Assembly: GCA_949127705.1 (NCBI GenBank) | Contig: CASBQJ010000244.1 | Location: 1 to 13,610 of the forward strand | DNA from: Synechococcales cyanobacterium PMM_0085 | Lineage (GTDB): Bacteria > Cyanobacteriota > Cyanobacteriia > Elainellales > Elainellaceae | Length of the DNA: 13,610 nucleotides | Direction of reading: 5' to 3' | Shown: positions 6,669 through 13,251 of the stretch, piece by piece | Numbering within the stretch: position 1 is the stretch's first letter | How the letters are laid out: each line of letters starts with the position of its first letter | Made by a program: the position numbers and the translations under genes | Notes under the pieces: model-generated | The model's input: only the letters and a program-made list of their open reading frames with translations | Database searches by the model: none | What the model was told of the DNA's origin: nothing

Positions 6669-7751
6669 CTATTTCCAGCCACGTTCCGCTGCCCGCTCCT
6701 TGACATGACTAAATGCAGCCTTGGCTTTTCCATCATAGGTTTTCAGTCCAAGAGTTCCTATGAACGAGGCAAATGCAGGATTCTTCACGCTGTAATATTG
6801 TGTCATTGCAGCGACCTCCATTGGGGATAGGTCGTGCAGCCAGACAAAGTTGACCAGTTTAATGGTGTCAGCGTGCTGATCCCATGTTGAAAAGACAGTG
6901 TCGATAAACTCGGCTTGTTTTTCTTCAGAACTCTGGTTCTTTGAACCACTAGGGTACCCTGTTTCTAGAAGGTACACAGGTTTGCCATCAGCCAGTCGGA
7001 TCACTTGCTCAAGATCGCTGGGAACAACGTTGGGCAGGCGAACGGTAAAGTCCTGATTCAGTGGATAGTACGTGATCATCAAGGCATCGGTATTGCGGTT
7101 GATGTCCTGGATTTCACGCCGATAAATTGAGAGGGTTGAACTCCAGGTCGTTTTTACACCTACGGGAAGATTCGGCCTAGTCAATCTAATATGGTCACGC
7201 ACCGCAGTCATAAAAGTCACGTATTGAGTCCACTTCTCTGGATCATCGGCTAACCATTGATCAACTTCATTGCCAATCGATACCGCGATCACCGTTGCGT
7301 TTGGTAATCCAGCAAATACAAAGTCAACAAACTGACAAAACTCGCTAATCACTGTTTCGTCATCAAACCGCTTGCCCAGAAGCCAGGTAGGAATGCGAAG
7401 AACTGATGTATCGATAGGATTGATCGATAGCACAATCGATGTGTTGAACCTAGGGTAGACCACGTTGGCCATCTTCAGAAACGGACTATTGTATTTCTCT
7501 GGTTCTGTTTCAACCTCATCCCACTGCTGCGGGATCTCAATGAATTGCACACCCGCTGACTTGGCGTCGCTAAAAGCCATTTCGTATCCAATACTTCCTT
7601 CAGTTATGCCAAATCCAAGCATTCGCTCACCCCGCGGTTTGATGCTAGAAATAGTGGCATTATGGGATGGTTGTGACTCGGTTGGTAAGAACAAGTCAGA
7701 ACAACCCAATAAAAAGAGGAGCGTGACAACGACTAGAGTACGTAGGATCAT
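6669..7751 (-). CDS. Lipoprotein with clan GH-A glycoside-hydrolase-like domain
   Basis: A 360-residue exported protein. Residues 1-17 form a lipoprotein signal peptide with lipobox LLGC (Cys17 would be lipidated). The mature part reads as a beta/alpha barrel. Two glutamates stand where clan GH-A enzymes have their catalytic pair: Glu162 in SIGNEVDQW after a beta strand (acid/base, the typical 'NE' motif) and Glu263 in YLLETGYPSG (nucleophile, strand-end position). ALMITYYPLNQDF and LVNFVWLHD fit barrel strands that line an active site. This suggests hydrolysis of a beta-linked polysaccharide, similar in outline to GH5, GH53 or related families; the exact family and substrate cannot be read. 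It may remodel sheath or cell-envelope glycans, which is inference. No ribosome binding site precedes the ATG. It converges on the PerR-like gene with a 54 bp gap, and decayed DNA lies upstream. Confidence 0.75.
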   Translation of the reverse strand: MILRTLVVVTLLFLLGCSDLFLPTESQPSHNATISSIKPRGERMLGFGITEGSIGYEMAFSDAKSAGVQFIEIPQQWDEVETEPEKYNSPFLKMANVVYPRFNTSIVLSINPIDTSVLRIPTWLLGKRFDDETVISEFCQFVDFVFAGLPNATVIAVSIGNEVDQWLADDPEKWTQYVTFMTAVRDHIRLTRPNLPVGVKTTWSSTLSIYRREIQDINRNTDALMITYYPLNQDFTVRLPNVVPSDLEQVIRLADGKPVYLLETGYPSGSKNQSSEEKQAEFIDTVFSTWDQHADTIKLVNFVWLHDLSPMEVAAMTQYYSVKNPAFASFIGTLGLKTYDGKAKAAFSHVKERAAERGWK

Positions 7752-7815
7752 CGGTGTCTAGTTAAGTTGCTCGACAGGCATAATGCGATCTCAGTTTAAT
7801 CGCGTTTTCTAACGT

Positions 7816-7950
7816 TTAGCTAATTAAATATTGCTGTGCCCAAAGCACTGCTTAAATACGATCGCGCAGATTAAGCTGACTCAGAATCCGCGTGACATAG
7901 TTTCTGACAGTACCATCACTTACGTGCAAAATCTCTGCAATTTCCTTGTA
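7816..7950 (-). pseudogene. Remnant of a NarL/LuxR-family response regulator, C-terminal helix-turn-helix
   Basis: Read on the minus strand from 7950, the frame gives YKEIAEILHVSDGTVRNYV then TRILSQLNLRDRI, a stop TAA at 7854-7852, then AVLWAQQYLIS and a final TAA at 7818-7816. This is the DNA-binding tail of a NarL/FixJ-type response regulator, where the sequence normally runs 'NKEIAxxLxVSEGTVRNYVTxILxxLxLRDRTQAAxxAQ'. The internal stop replaces the residue where these proteins usually have Gln, consistent with a CAA to TAA change. Upstream of 7950 the frame is closed by a TAG and the rest of the gene is missing. Only the end of the gene has survived, so it cannot be functional. Confidence 0.8.
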
Positions 7951-7979
7951 ATACTACAGATTCAGCCAGTCATCTTAGG

Positions 7980-8000
7980 ACAGGGGCCTAAGCCCCCTGT
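7980..8000. repeat. Palindromic repeat (ACAGGGG...CCCCTGT)
   Basis: Arms ACAGGGG and CCCCTGT enclose CCTAAGC. The core is similar to the GGCTTAAGCC core of the hairpin at 8427-8468, suggesting members of one repeat family. It lies about 30 bp beyond the point where the regulator remnant loses homology. Confidence 0.6.
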
Positions 8001-8121
8001 TGGCTGCCGTGCTAACCTGCGTCTTAACGTTTGTGGCGACGGCTATATCATGCAAGACTCTGAAGCCCTCCCTGGCTGCTCCACGATATCTAACCTCCAA
8101 GAGGTGACGGTTCCTCTAGTC

Positions 8122-8386
8122 CTATAGAGCCAAAGGGTATAGCCCAAAGGGCATTCCAGAAAAGGGGATGTAGTTTGCTTCTGCGAAGCCGTGGGGCAAA
8201 TTTTTGTCAGTCAACCAAGTCACAGCTACGGGTGCCGATGGGTTAACCTCGATTCCAGATGAGTTTGGTCGAGGCCGATTACTGGGAGCGATCGCCCTTC
8301 AGTCCACTGTTTTGTGACGTGTCGCTTCAGCGGCCAAGACGGTGGCACTGATTCAAGCTGCAGGATTGCGCGATCGCATTCATTAG
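8122..8386. pseudogene. Overlapping coding-like fragments on both strands, unidentified
   Basis: On the minus strand a frame with no start codon ends at a TAG at 8124-8122 and includes VTWLTDKNLPHGFAEANY and IPFSGMPFGLYPLAL. On the plus strand a frame ending at a TAG at 8384-8386, with one internal TGA at 8315-8317, includes GADGLTSIPDEFGRGRLL and, after the TGA, KTVALIQAAGLRDRIH. Both look protein-like, yet they cannot both be ancestral coding in the region where they overlap. The palindrome GCTTCTGCGAAGC near 8176-8188 is a common cyanobacterial repeat motif and may explain part of the pattern. No family is recognised. Confidence 0.25.
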
Positions 8387-8426
8387 CGGCTGCGCTGTTA
8401 TCAACCCCTTATATCAATTCTTTGTG

Positions 8427-8468
8427 GCTCTTTCAGACAAGAGGCTTAAGCCCATTGTCTGAAAGAGC
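8427..8468. repeat. Perfect 14 bp inverted repeat with palindromic core
   Basis: GCTCTTTCAGACAA (8427-8440) and its exact reverse complement TTGTCTGAAAGAGC (8455-8468) flank a 14-base centre that contains the palindrome GGCTTAAGCC (8443-8452). The element can form an extended hairpin of about 42 bases. A related core occurs at 7980-8000. It is most likely a dispersed, non-autonomous palindromic repeat. Confidence 0.8.
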
Positions 8469-8530
8469 AAATCTCGTGCAGCTTTATATCGAATTGGTCT
8501 TAAAGGTGAAAGGACACACATTAAATCAAT

Positions 8531-8566
8531 TTGAGTTTTGAGTTAGTCGGTTAACTCAAAACTCAA
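8531..8566. repeat. Perfect 15 bp inverted repeat, copy 1 of TTGAGTTTTGAGTTA element
   Basis: TTGAGTTTTGAGTTA (8531-8545) and its exact reverse complement (8552-8566) with a 6-base loop. A shorter copy with the same arm sequence is at 11992-12023. This copy lies 55 bases beyond the stop codon of the DUF2231-like gene and could act on transcript ends, but there is no T-run on the minus strand. Confidence 0.8.
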
Positions 8567-8620
8567 TCACTTCCAACTAGCCCCTAGCCTTCCGAATTAG
8601 GGCTGAACAACTATCTTTAA

Positions 8621-9142
8621 TTACGGCTCGTGGCGATCGCTGTCTCCAATGACTGCAATTTTATGCCGATAGACGAGTTCAGCCCCAAACCAGCCTGTAA
8701 TTCCCAACAGAGAGGCCACAATCAGCGAAATAATTAAACCCACCGGGAACGCAGCCCCTTCAACATTGTTCCATCGCAATACCCAGTTGACTAAAGTCAG
8801 CAGCATTGCAGTCACATTGCCAAACATATGGATCCAGCCTGCTCTGTGCTTTTGCACCCGGTCAATTTTGAGAAAATCTAGCATTCCAGTCAGGGCTGCC
8901 ACCAGACCAGCCATAAACCCGGCTCCAATGAGCCACAGCGATGCTCTAGCCCAAAATGGATCACTGGTGAGCCAATAGCCTAAGTCGGTTGCGAATGCGC
9001 CTGTGAGAAACGCAATCGGAAACGTCACAATTAATGGATGAAGCGGATGGCCGGCGATCGCCACTGTGCTTGGAATACCGCTATCTCGATACTCACGCTC
9101 ATCGCTTTCAATAAATGGCGGAATGTTGGGAGTTTGGGTCAT
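8621..9142 (-). CDS. DUF2231-family membrane protein
   Basis: A 173-residue integral membrane protein. The family signature GHPLHPLIVTFPIAFLTG is at about residues 31-48, followed by four hydrophobic segments: about 35-58, 66-88 (SLWLIGAGFMAGLVAALTG), 102-124 (AGWIHMFGNVTAMLLTLVNW) and 130-158 (PVGLIISLIVASLLGITGW). The conserved histidines in HPLHP and WIHM could be metal or heme ligands, as proposed for membrane proteins of this kind, but the biochemical role of DUF2231 is not established. An AGGAG site 8 bases before the ATG supports the start. The gene begins 32 bases after the stop codon of the DUF2993-like gene and runs in the same direction, so the two are very likely one operon. Confidence 0.85.
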   Translation of the reverse strand: MTQTPNIPPFIESDEREYRDSGIPSTVAIAGHPLHPLIVTFPIAFLTGAFATDLGYWLTSDPFWARASLWLIGAGFMAGLVAALTGMLDFLKIDRVQKHRAGWIHMFGNVTAMLLTLVNWVLRWNNVEGAAFPVGLIISLIVASLLGITGWFGAELVYRHKIAVIGDSDRHEP

Positions 9143-9174
9143 GGTGTTTGCTCCTGATGATTTAGTAATGAACT

Positions 9175-9915
9175 TTAGCTAGATGGAATCTGGGTGATTT
9201 GACTCTTGGCATGGATAACCAATTCGCCAACTTGAGCCTCTAATTGATGTAGCTGAAGCGATATACCGGGGATGTCAAAGTTCCGTAGATCTAATAGGGC
9301 AGTGAGTTGCTCGAAAATGGCAACTACTAGATCTACCGTTAGACCTTCTCCTGCAGCCGACAGAATCTCTAAACCGATACGATGTCCATCTGCTTCGATT
9401 TTAGGAACAGCTGTAGCTGAAAGCTTTTTCAGTTCATTTTTCTGTACTAATAAAAAGTCTGCGTTGATTACAAACGTGTTGTCACCGGGTAGGTTGATTA
9501 TAACTTGGCTGATATTCACGGGTGTTGCCTGCCCCGCCATATTCATTGGCAAGTTTTGTAGCTTGCCTTGGATATGGTTAGAGTTAAAGGCTCGATTGAT
9601 ATCAGCTTCAGTCAAAACAATTTTGGCTGAAGCATCGGTAGGATGACTCAGTTCAATGTTGCCAAAAACTGCGCTGAGAGGATTGATTGATACTTGAGCC
9701 GTGGTGACTTCTATCGTCTCCATGCGTAAATCCTGCTTCATCACTAACCCTTTACCTGAGATCGCAACAGAGTCTACTTTTCCTTGCAAGAGCTTCCCTG
9801 GGTCGGTGCGAATTTCTACATCAATTGCTTCGACTTGATCTAGCTGGTTGGCAATTCCCACTTCCACCACTTTGCTCAATGCCTTCTCCCCTAAGTCAGG
9901 ACTGTCTGATGCCAT
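9175..9915 (-). CDS. DUF2993-like (LmeA-type) lipid-binding-like protein
   Basis: A 246-residue protein with no signal peptide or membrane segment. The order of features fits DUF2993: an opening helix with LGEKALSKVVEVGI, then alternating beta segments with VEAIDVEIRTDPGKLLQGKV, SVAISGKGLVMKQDLRME and VSINPLSAVFG, followed by VLTEADINRAFNS near residue 108, the 'TExD' point typical of the family. The later part is again beta-rich and ends in a helical C-terminus. Members in mycobacteria (LmeA) bind phospholipids in the envelope; cyanobacterial members are uncharacterised and often cytosolic by sequence. GGAGAG 7 bases before the ATG supports the start. It is the first gene of a pair with the DUF2231-like gene and is divergent from the SDR gene, with 280 bp between. 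Confidence 0.75.
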   Translation of the reverse strand: MASDSPDLGEKALSKVVEVGIANQLDQVEAIDVEIRTDPGKLLQGKVDSVAISGKGLVMKQDLRMETIEVTTAQVSINPLSAVFGNIELSHPTDASAKIVLTEADINRAFNSNHIQGKLQNLPMNMAGQATPVNISQVIINLPGDNTFVINADFLLVQKNELKKLSATAVPKIEADGHRIGLEILSAAGEGLTVDLVVAIFEQLTALLDLRNFDIPGISLQLHQLEAQVGELVIHAKSQITQIPSS

Positions 9916-10195
9916 ATCTCGTCTCTCCGCTGTCCAATTGATTAACGTCAGCTAATGCTCGAAACTATTCAGCTATAAATTAATCAGCATTTTGATTTGT
10001 CCTCCTAATATCAGTGGAGATAGATCAAAGTTCAATCTACCTGAAGAGATACAAACGATTCACGTCAACGATTCACTTATGAATTTCCAATGCAGCCTCT
10101 CTCTTATGAGGGAAGATCGCAGCTACTTGCATTGTTAGGGTACGAGTGGCTCAAAACTTGGCTCAAAATTTGTGGCTCAAAATTTGTTAGGTACA
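9916..10195. promoter_or_regulatory. Divergent promoter region between the DUF2993-like and SDR genes
   Basis: This 280 bp space must hold start signals for both directions. It has a direct repeat AACGATTCAC at 10054-10063 and 10067-10076 (13 bp period), possibly a binding site, and a hairpin-like CCTCTCTCTTATGAGGG near 10097. At 10148-10186 the unit GGCTCAAAAYTTG occurs three times (see separate entry). No clear -35/-10 pair could be chosen with confidence. Confidence 0.4.
10148..10186. repeat. Three near-identical GGCTCAAAA(C/T)TTG units at the SDR start
   Basis: Units begin at 10148, 10160 and 10174. The last two are identical. Periods of 12 and 14 bases are unlike a coding expansion. They lie just before the preferred ATG at 10196 and span the alternative GTG at 10172, so they probably belong to the leader, not the protein. 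They resemble the short tandem repeats frequent in cyanobacteria. Confidence 0.75.
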
Positions 10196-11215
10196 ATGAA
10201 ACTCAAACCAATTGAACAACAAGTTGTGGCTGTTGTGGGAGCCTCTAGTGGAATTGGCCGAGAAACGGCTCTCCGGTTTGCCAAGCGACGGGCAAAGCTA
10301 GTAGTTTCTGCCCGCAGCAAAGTGGGATTGGACTCGTTAGTGGAAGAAATCTCTCAATTTGGGGGAGAGGCGATCGCCGTTGTTGCTGATGTTTCTGTAT
10401 TTGACCAAATGCAGGCACTTGCCAATAAAGCTGTCGAATATTATGGACGGTTAGATACGTGGGTTCATGCAGCGGCTACTGCTATCATTGCTCCCTTTGA
10501 GCAGGTCACTGCCGACGAATTTCAGCGTGTGATCGATGTCAATCTGATGGGACAGGTGCATGGCGCGATGGTGGCATTGCCGCATTTAAGGCAGGTAGGG
10601 CAGGGGGCTTTGATTCATGTTTCGTCGGTGGAAGCACGGCGATCGCTGCCGTTGCAAAGCGCCTATGCAGCCTCCAAGCATGGAATTGAAGGGTTCCTCG
10701 ATTCTCTACGAGTTGAGTTGCAGCATGAAGGTGTACCGATTAGCGTCACCAATATCATGCCTTCTGTGATTAATACTCCGTTCTACAACAAAGCGCGGAC
10801 AAAACTCGGTGTTCAGCCCACGGGGGTGCCGCCTTACTACCAGCCTAGCTTGGTGGCAGACGCCATTTTGCATGCCGCTGAACATCCCACCCGCGACATG
10901 ATCGTTGGCGATGTGGGGCGGGCGTTAGATTTGATGCAAAAGCTTTCTCCCGAGCTAACCGATGCACTTCTAAGTTTGGTAGCGGTTAAAGGACAGCACA
11001 CCAACACGGTCAAGCTGGAAAGCGATCCTAACAATTTGTTTGAACCCATAGAGGGCTATGACAGCTCAACTGGAGATTTTGGCCATGAGACAATTCCTAG
11101 TTTCCTAGATTGGCTAGATTTTTATCCAGCGGCGAAGTGGGGGACAGTGGCAGGTTTAGGAGCTTTGGCTCTACTGGCAACGCATGTTTTAAACGGCTCG
11201 GCAACGCGTCAGTAA
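10196..11215 (+). CDS. Short-chain dehydrogenase/reductase with C-terminal membrane anchor
   Basis: A 339-residue classical SDR oxidoreductase using NAD(P). The cofactor motif is GASSGIG at 15-21; the usual NNAG is replaced by AAAT within WVHAAATAII; the catalytic residues are Ser144, Tyr157 and Lys161 (YAASK). SARS after the second strand suggests NADP, since a basic residue follows it. The Rossmann domain ends near residue 250, and about 85 extra residues follow; the last 25 contain a hydrophobic stretch (VAGLGALALLATHVL) that should anchor the enzyme in a membrane. Substrate unknown. I prefer ATG 10196 over the GTG at 10172, because the longer start falls inside a repeat and adds nothing family-like. 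It is 39 bases ahead of the SRPBCC gene and probably cotranscribed with it. Confidence 0.9.
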   Translation: MKLKPIEQQVVAVVGASSGIGRETALRFAKRRAKLVVSARSKVGLDSLVEEISQFGGEAIAVVADVSVFDQMQALANKAVEYYGRLDTWVHAAATAIIAPFEQVTADEFQRVIDVNLMGQVHGAMVALPHLRQVGQGALIHVSSVEARRSLPLQSAYAASKHGIEGFLDSLRVELQHEGVPISVTNIMPSVINTPFYNKARTKLGVQPTGVPPYYQPSLVADAILHAAEHPTRDMIVGDVGRALDLMQKLSPELTDALLSLVAVKGQHTNTVKLESDPNNLFEPIEGYDSSTGDFGHETIPSFLDWLDFYPAAKWGTVAGLGALALLATHVLNGSATRQ

Positions 11216-11254
11216 CGTTAGAATCACCTTTAGAATCACTCGGAGGTCATCCAC

Positions 11255-11968
11255 ATGGAATTACAATCGAACAGCACTACTGATCCAAAAAATAATCAAC
11301 CTGAGAATCTTAGCGATACCGAACGTTGGGGCTCGCTGCTCACAGGAAGTGCATTAGTTTTAACAGGGCTAAGTCAACGCTCATTACGCGGAGTGTTACT
11401 GGCGATCGCAGGGGGCGGTCTAGCCTACCACGGTGCTGCAGGACAGAAAAGTCTACAGGACACAGTCACTGAAGCAGCTGGACTGAACCAGCGAATTCGA
11501 GTCGAGAAAACGGTCACCATTCAAAATAAATCCCCTGAGGAACTCTATCGCGTTTGGCGTGATTTTGAAAATCTGCCGACGTTTATGAGGCACCTAAAAT
11601 CGGTGACGGTGCTGGATGATAGGCGATCGCATTGGGTCGCAAATGCACCTCTAGGTGCCAGCGTCGAGTGGGATGCAGAGATCATTACCGATCAGGAAAA
11701 TCAGCTGATTGCTTGGGCATCGGTAGCGGGAGCCGATGTAGATAACTCTGGGTTTGTGCGGTTTCAATCGGCACGGGCAGACCGGGGCACTGAAGTAAAA
11801 GTCGTAATCGAATATAGCCCCCCTGGTGGTGGCCTGACGGCAGCGATCGCTAAGCTATTTGGCGAGGAGCCAGAGCAACAAATTGGCGATGATTTAAGCC
11901 GCTTCAAAATGCTAATGGAAACAGGTGAAATTGCCACCACTGAAGGCCAGCCTACTGGCCATCATTAA
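11255..11968 (+). CDS. Membrane-anchored SRPBCC (START/Coq10-like) protein
   Basis: A 237-residue protein with two parts. After a polar start, residues about 25-62 contain two short hydrophobic helices (LLTGSALVLTGL and GVLLAIAGGGLAYHGAA), similar to DUF2892/YgaP-type membrane hairpins. Residues about 80-225 form an SRPBCC domain: VEKTVTIQNKSPEELYRVW, the helix DFENLPTFMRHLKSV, then beta strands including VEWDAEIITDQ, LIAWASVAG, VRFQSA and VKVVIEYSPPG, and a long C-terminal helix (GDDLSRFKMLMETG). This fold binds hydrophobic ligands such as lipids, quinones or polyketides; Coq10 and START proteins are relatives. GGAGG 8 bases before the ATG gives a strong start. The gene lies between an SDR and a zinc dehydrogenase in the same direction, suggesting that it presents a hydrophobic substrate or modulates a membrane pathway; that is inference. 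Confidence 0.85.
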   Translation: MELQSNSTTDPKNNQPENLSDTERWGSLLTGSALVLTGLSQRSLRGVLLAIAGGGLAYHGAAGQKSLQDTVTEAAGLNQRIRVEKTVTIQNKSPEELYRVWRDFENLPTFMRHLKSVTVLDDRRSHWVANAPLGASVEWDAEIITDQENQLIAWASVAGADVDNSGFVRFQSARADRGTEVKVVIEYSPPGGGLTAAIAKLFGEEPEQQIGDDLSRFKMLMETGEIATTEGQPTGHH

Positions 11969-11991
11969 GCAATCAGAATTCAATCAGTTCT

Positions 11992-12023
11992 GAGTTTTGA
12001 GTTAGGCGATCCACTCAAAACTC
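11992..12023. repeat. Inverted repeat, copy 2 of the GAGTTTTGAGTTA element
   Basis: GAGTTTTGAGT (11992-12002) and ACTCAAAACTC (12013-12023) pair perfectly over 11 bases. The arm is the same sequence as in the hairpin at 8531-8566. It lies 24 bases after the SRPBCC stop codon and about 50 bases before the dehydrogenase ATG, so it could weaken or process the transcript between the two genes. A second small hairpin (GGCCAG-CCTA-CTGGCC, 11945-11960) is in the end of the SRPBCC gene. Confidence 0.75.
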
Positions 12024-12074
12024 GCAACCCACCACTCATCACTCACCATCCTCACAGACTAAGGACGAATCATT

Positions 12075-13241
12075 ATGAAAGCAGTTTGCTGGCAAGGGAC
12101 TCATAACATTCAGGTTGAAACAGTCCCTGATCCCAAAATTCTGAACCCGCGTGATGCGATTATCAAAGTTACTAGCACTGCCATTTGTGGCTCCGATTTG
12201 CATTTGTATAATGGCTACAACCCCACCATGAAAAAGGGTGACATCCTCGGTCATGAATTTATGGGCGAGGTGGTTGAGCTGGGCAGTGCCGTCAAGAATG
12301 TGCAAATTGGCGATCGCGTTGTTGTGCCCTTTACCATCTCCTGTGGCTCGTGTTTTTTCTGTAACCGTGAACTATCGTCACTGTGCGATAACTCCAACCC
12401 CAATGCCTGGATGGTAGAAAAAGTCATGGGGCACTCCCCTTCAGGTCTGTTTGGCTACTCCCACCTGACCGGAGGGTATGCAGGTGGGCAGGCAGAATAT
12501 GCCCGAGTCCCCTTTGCTGACGTTGGGTTGTTCAAAATCCCCGATGGGCTAACCGATGAGCAAGTCGTATTTTTGACTGACATTTTTCCAACAGGCTATA
12601 TGGCAGCAGAAAATTGTCAAATTCAACCTGGAGACACCGTGGCAATTTGGGGCTGTGGGCCAGTCGGGCAGTTTGCCATTCGAAGTGCGTTCCTGCTGGG
12701 TGCCGATCGAGTGATTGCGATAGATCGCGTCCCTGAACGGTTGCAGATGGCAAAAGACGGCGGCGCAGAAATCCTCAATTTTGAAGAGATCGAAGTCGGT
12801 GATGCCTTAAAGGAAATGACAGGTGGCCGTGGCCCCGACGCCGTCATGGATGCAGTGGGAATGGAAGCCCATGGCATGGGTCTAGAAGGATTTTACGATC
12901 AGGCCATGCAAAAGGTGGGAATGGAAAGCGATCGCCCCAATGTGTTACGTCAGGCGATCGTTGCTTGTCGTAAGGGCGGTACGGTCTCTGTTCCCGGTGT
13001 CTATACAGGCTTTGTCGATAAAATGCCGATGGGTGCATTCATGAATAAGGGTTTGACCATGAAAACAGGGCAAACTCATGTTCATAAGTATTTGCATACG
13101 CTGCTGAATCACGTTCAAGACGGCAAGATCGATCCTACATTTGTGATCTCGCATCGCATGTCGTTAGACGATGCTCCCCATGGCTACCAAATTTTTAAGG
13201 ACAAGAAAGATAGCTGCATCAAGATCGTACTCAAGCCCTAG
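12075..13241 (+). CDS. Zinc-dependent alcohol dehydrogenase, formaldehyde-dehydrogenase-like
   Basis: A 388-residue medium-chain dehydrogenase (MDR family) that should oxidise an alcohol or aldehyde adduct with NAD. Catalytic zinc ligands: Cys38 in AICGSDLH, then His60 and Glu61 in GHEFMGEVV. Structural zinc ligands: Cys90, Cys93, Cys96 and Cys104. The cofactor motif GCGPVG is near residues 193-198 and is followed by AIDR, whose Asp favours NAD over NADP. The extended stretch after the structural zinc site (FGYSHLTGGYAGGQAEYARVP) and the insertion around GMEAHGMGLEGFYDQ match the 'formaldehyde dehydrogenase-like' subgroup, related to glutathione-independent formaldehyde dehydrogenase of Pseudomonas. 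AAGGA lies 9 bases before the ATG. It is the third plus-strand gene after SDR and SRPBCC, 106 bases from the latter. True substrate is unknown. Confidence 0.92.
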   Translation: MKAVCWQGTHNIQVETVPDPKILNPRDAIIKVTSTAICGSDLHLYNGYNPTMKKGDILGHEFMGEVVELGSAVKNVQIGDRVVVPFTISCGSCFFCNRELSSLCDNSNPNAWMVEKVMGHSPSGLFGYSHLTGGYAGGQAEYARVPFADVGLFKIPDGLTDEQVVFLTDIFPTGYMAAENCQIQPGDTVAIWGCGPVGQFAIRSAFLLGADRVIAIDRVPERLQMAKDGGAEILNFEEIEVGDALKEMTGGRGPDAVMDAVGMEAHGMGLEGFYDQAMQKVGMESDRPNVLRQAIVACRKGGTVSVPGVYTGFVDKMPMGAFMNKGLTMKTGQTHVHKYLHTLLNHVQDGKIDPTFVISHRMSLDDAPHGYQIFKDKKDSCIKIVLKP

Positions 13242-13251
13242 AGCTGCCTGG

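Larger units (their letters stand above)
7752..8620. other. Decayed, repeat-rich interval without an intact gene
   Basis: About 870 bp between two minus-strand genes. It contains the tail of a NarL/LuxR-type regulator gene (7816-7950), unidentified coding-like fragments (8122-8386), and three strong hairpins (7980-8000, 8427-8468, 8531-8566). Two longer open frames on the plus strand (7831-8127 and 8314-8541) run across these remnants and repeats and are not credible genes. The promoter of the lipoprotein gene should be near 7752-7830 but no clear -35/-10 pair was recognised. Confidence 0.7.

Noticed and set aside
7831..8127. 98-codon plus-strand frame
   Set aside because: It is antisense to the clear regulator remnant at 7816-7950 and runs through a palindromic repeat; no independent support.
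8314..8541. 75-codon plus-strand frame
   Set aside because: Most of it is formed by the 8427-8468 hairpin and part of the 8531-8566 hairpin; its start has no ribosome binding site.
10172..10195. GTG start for the SDR gene at 10172
   Set aside because: It falls in a triplicated non-coding-looking repeat and adds eight residues with no family support; ATG 10196 directly precedes the SDR core.
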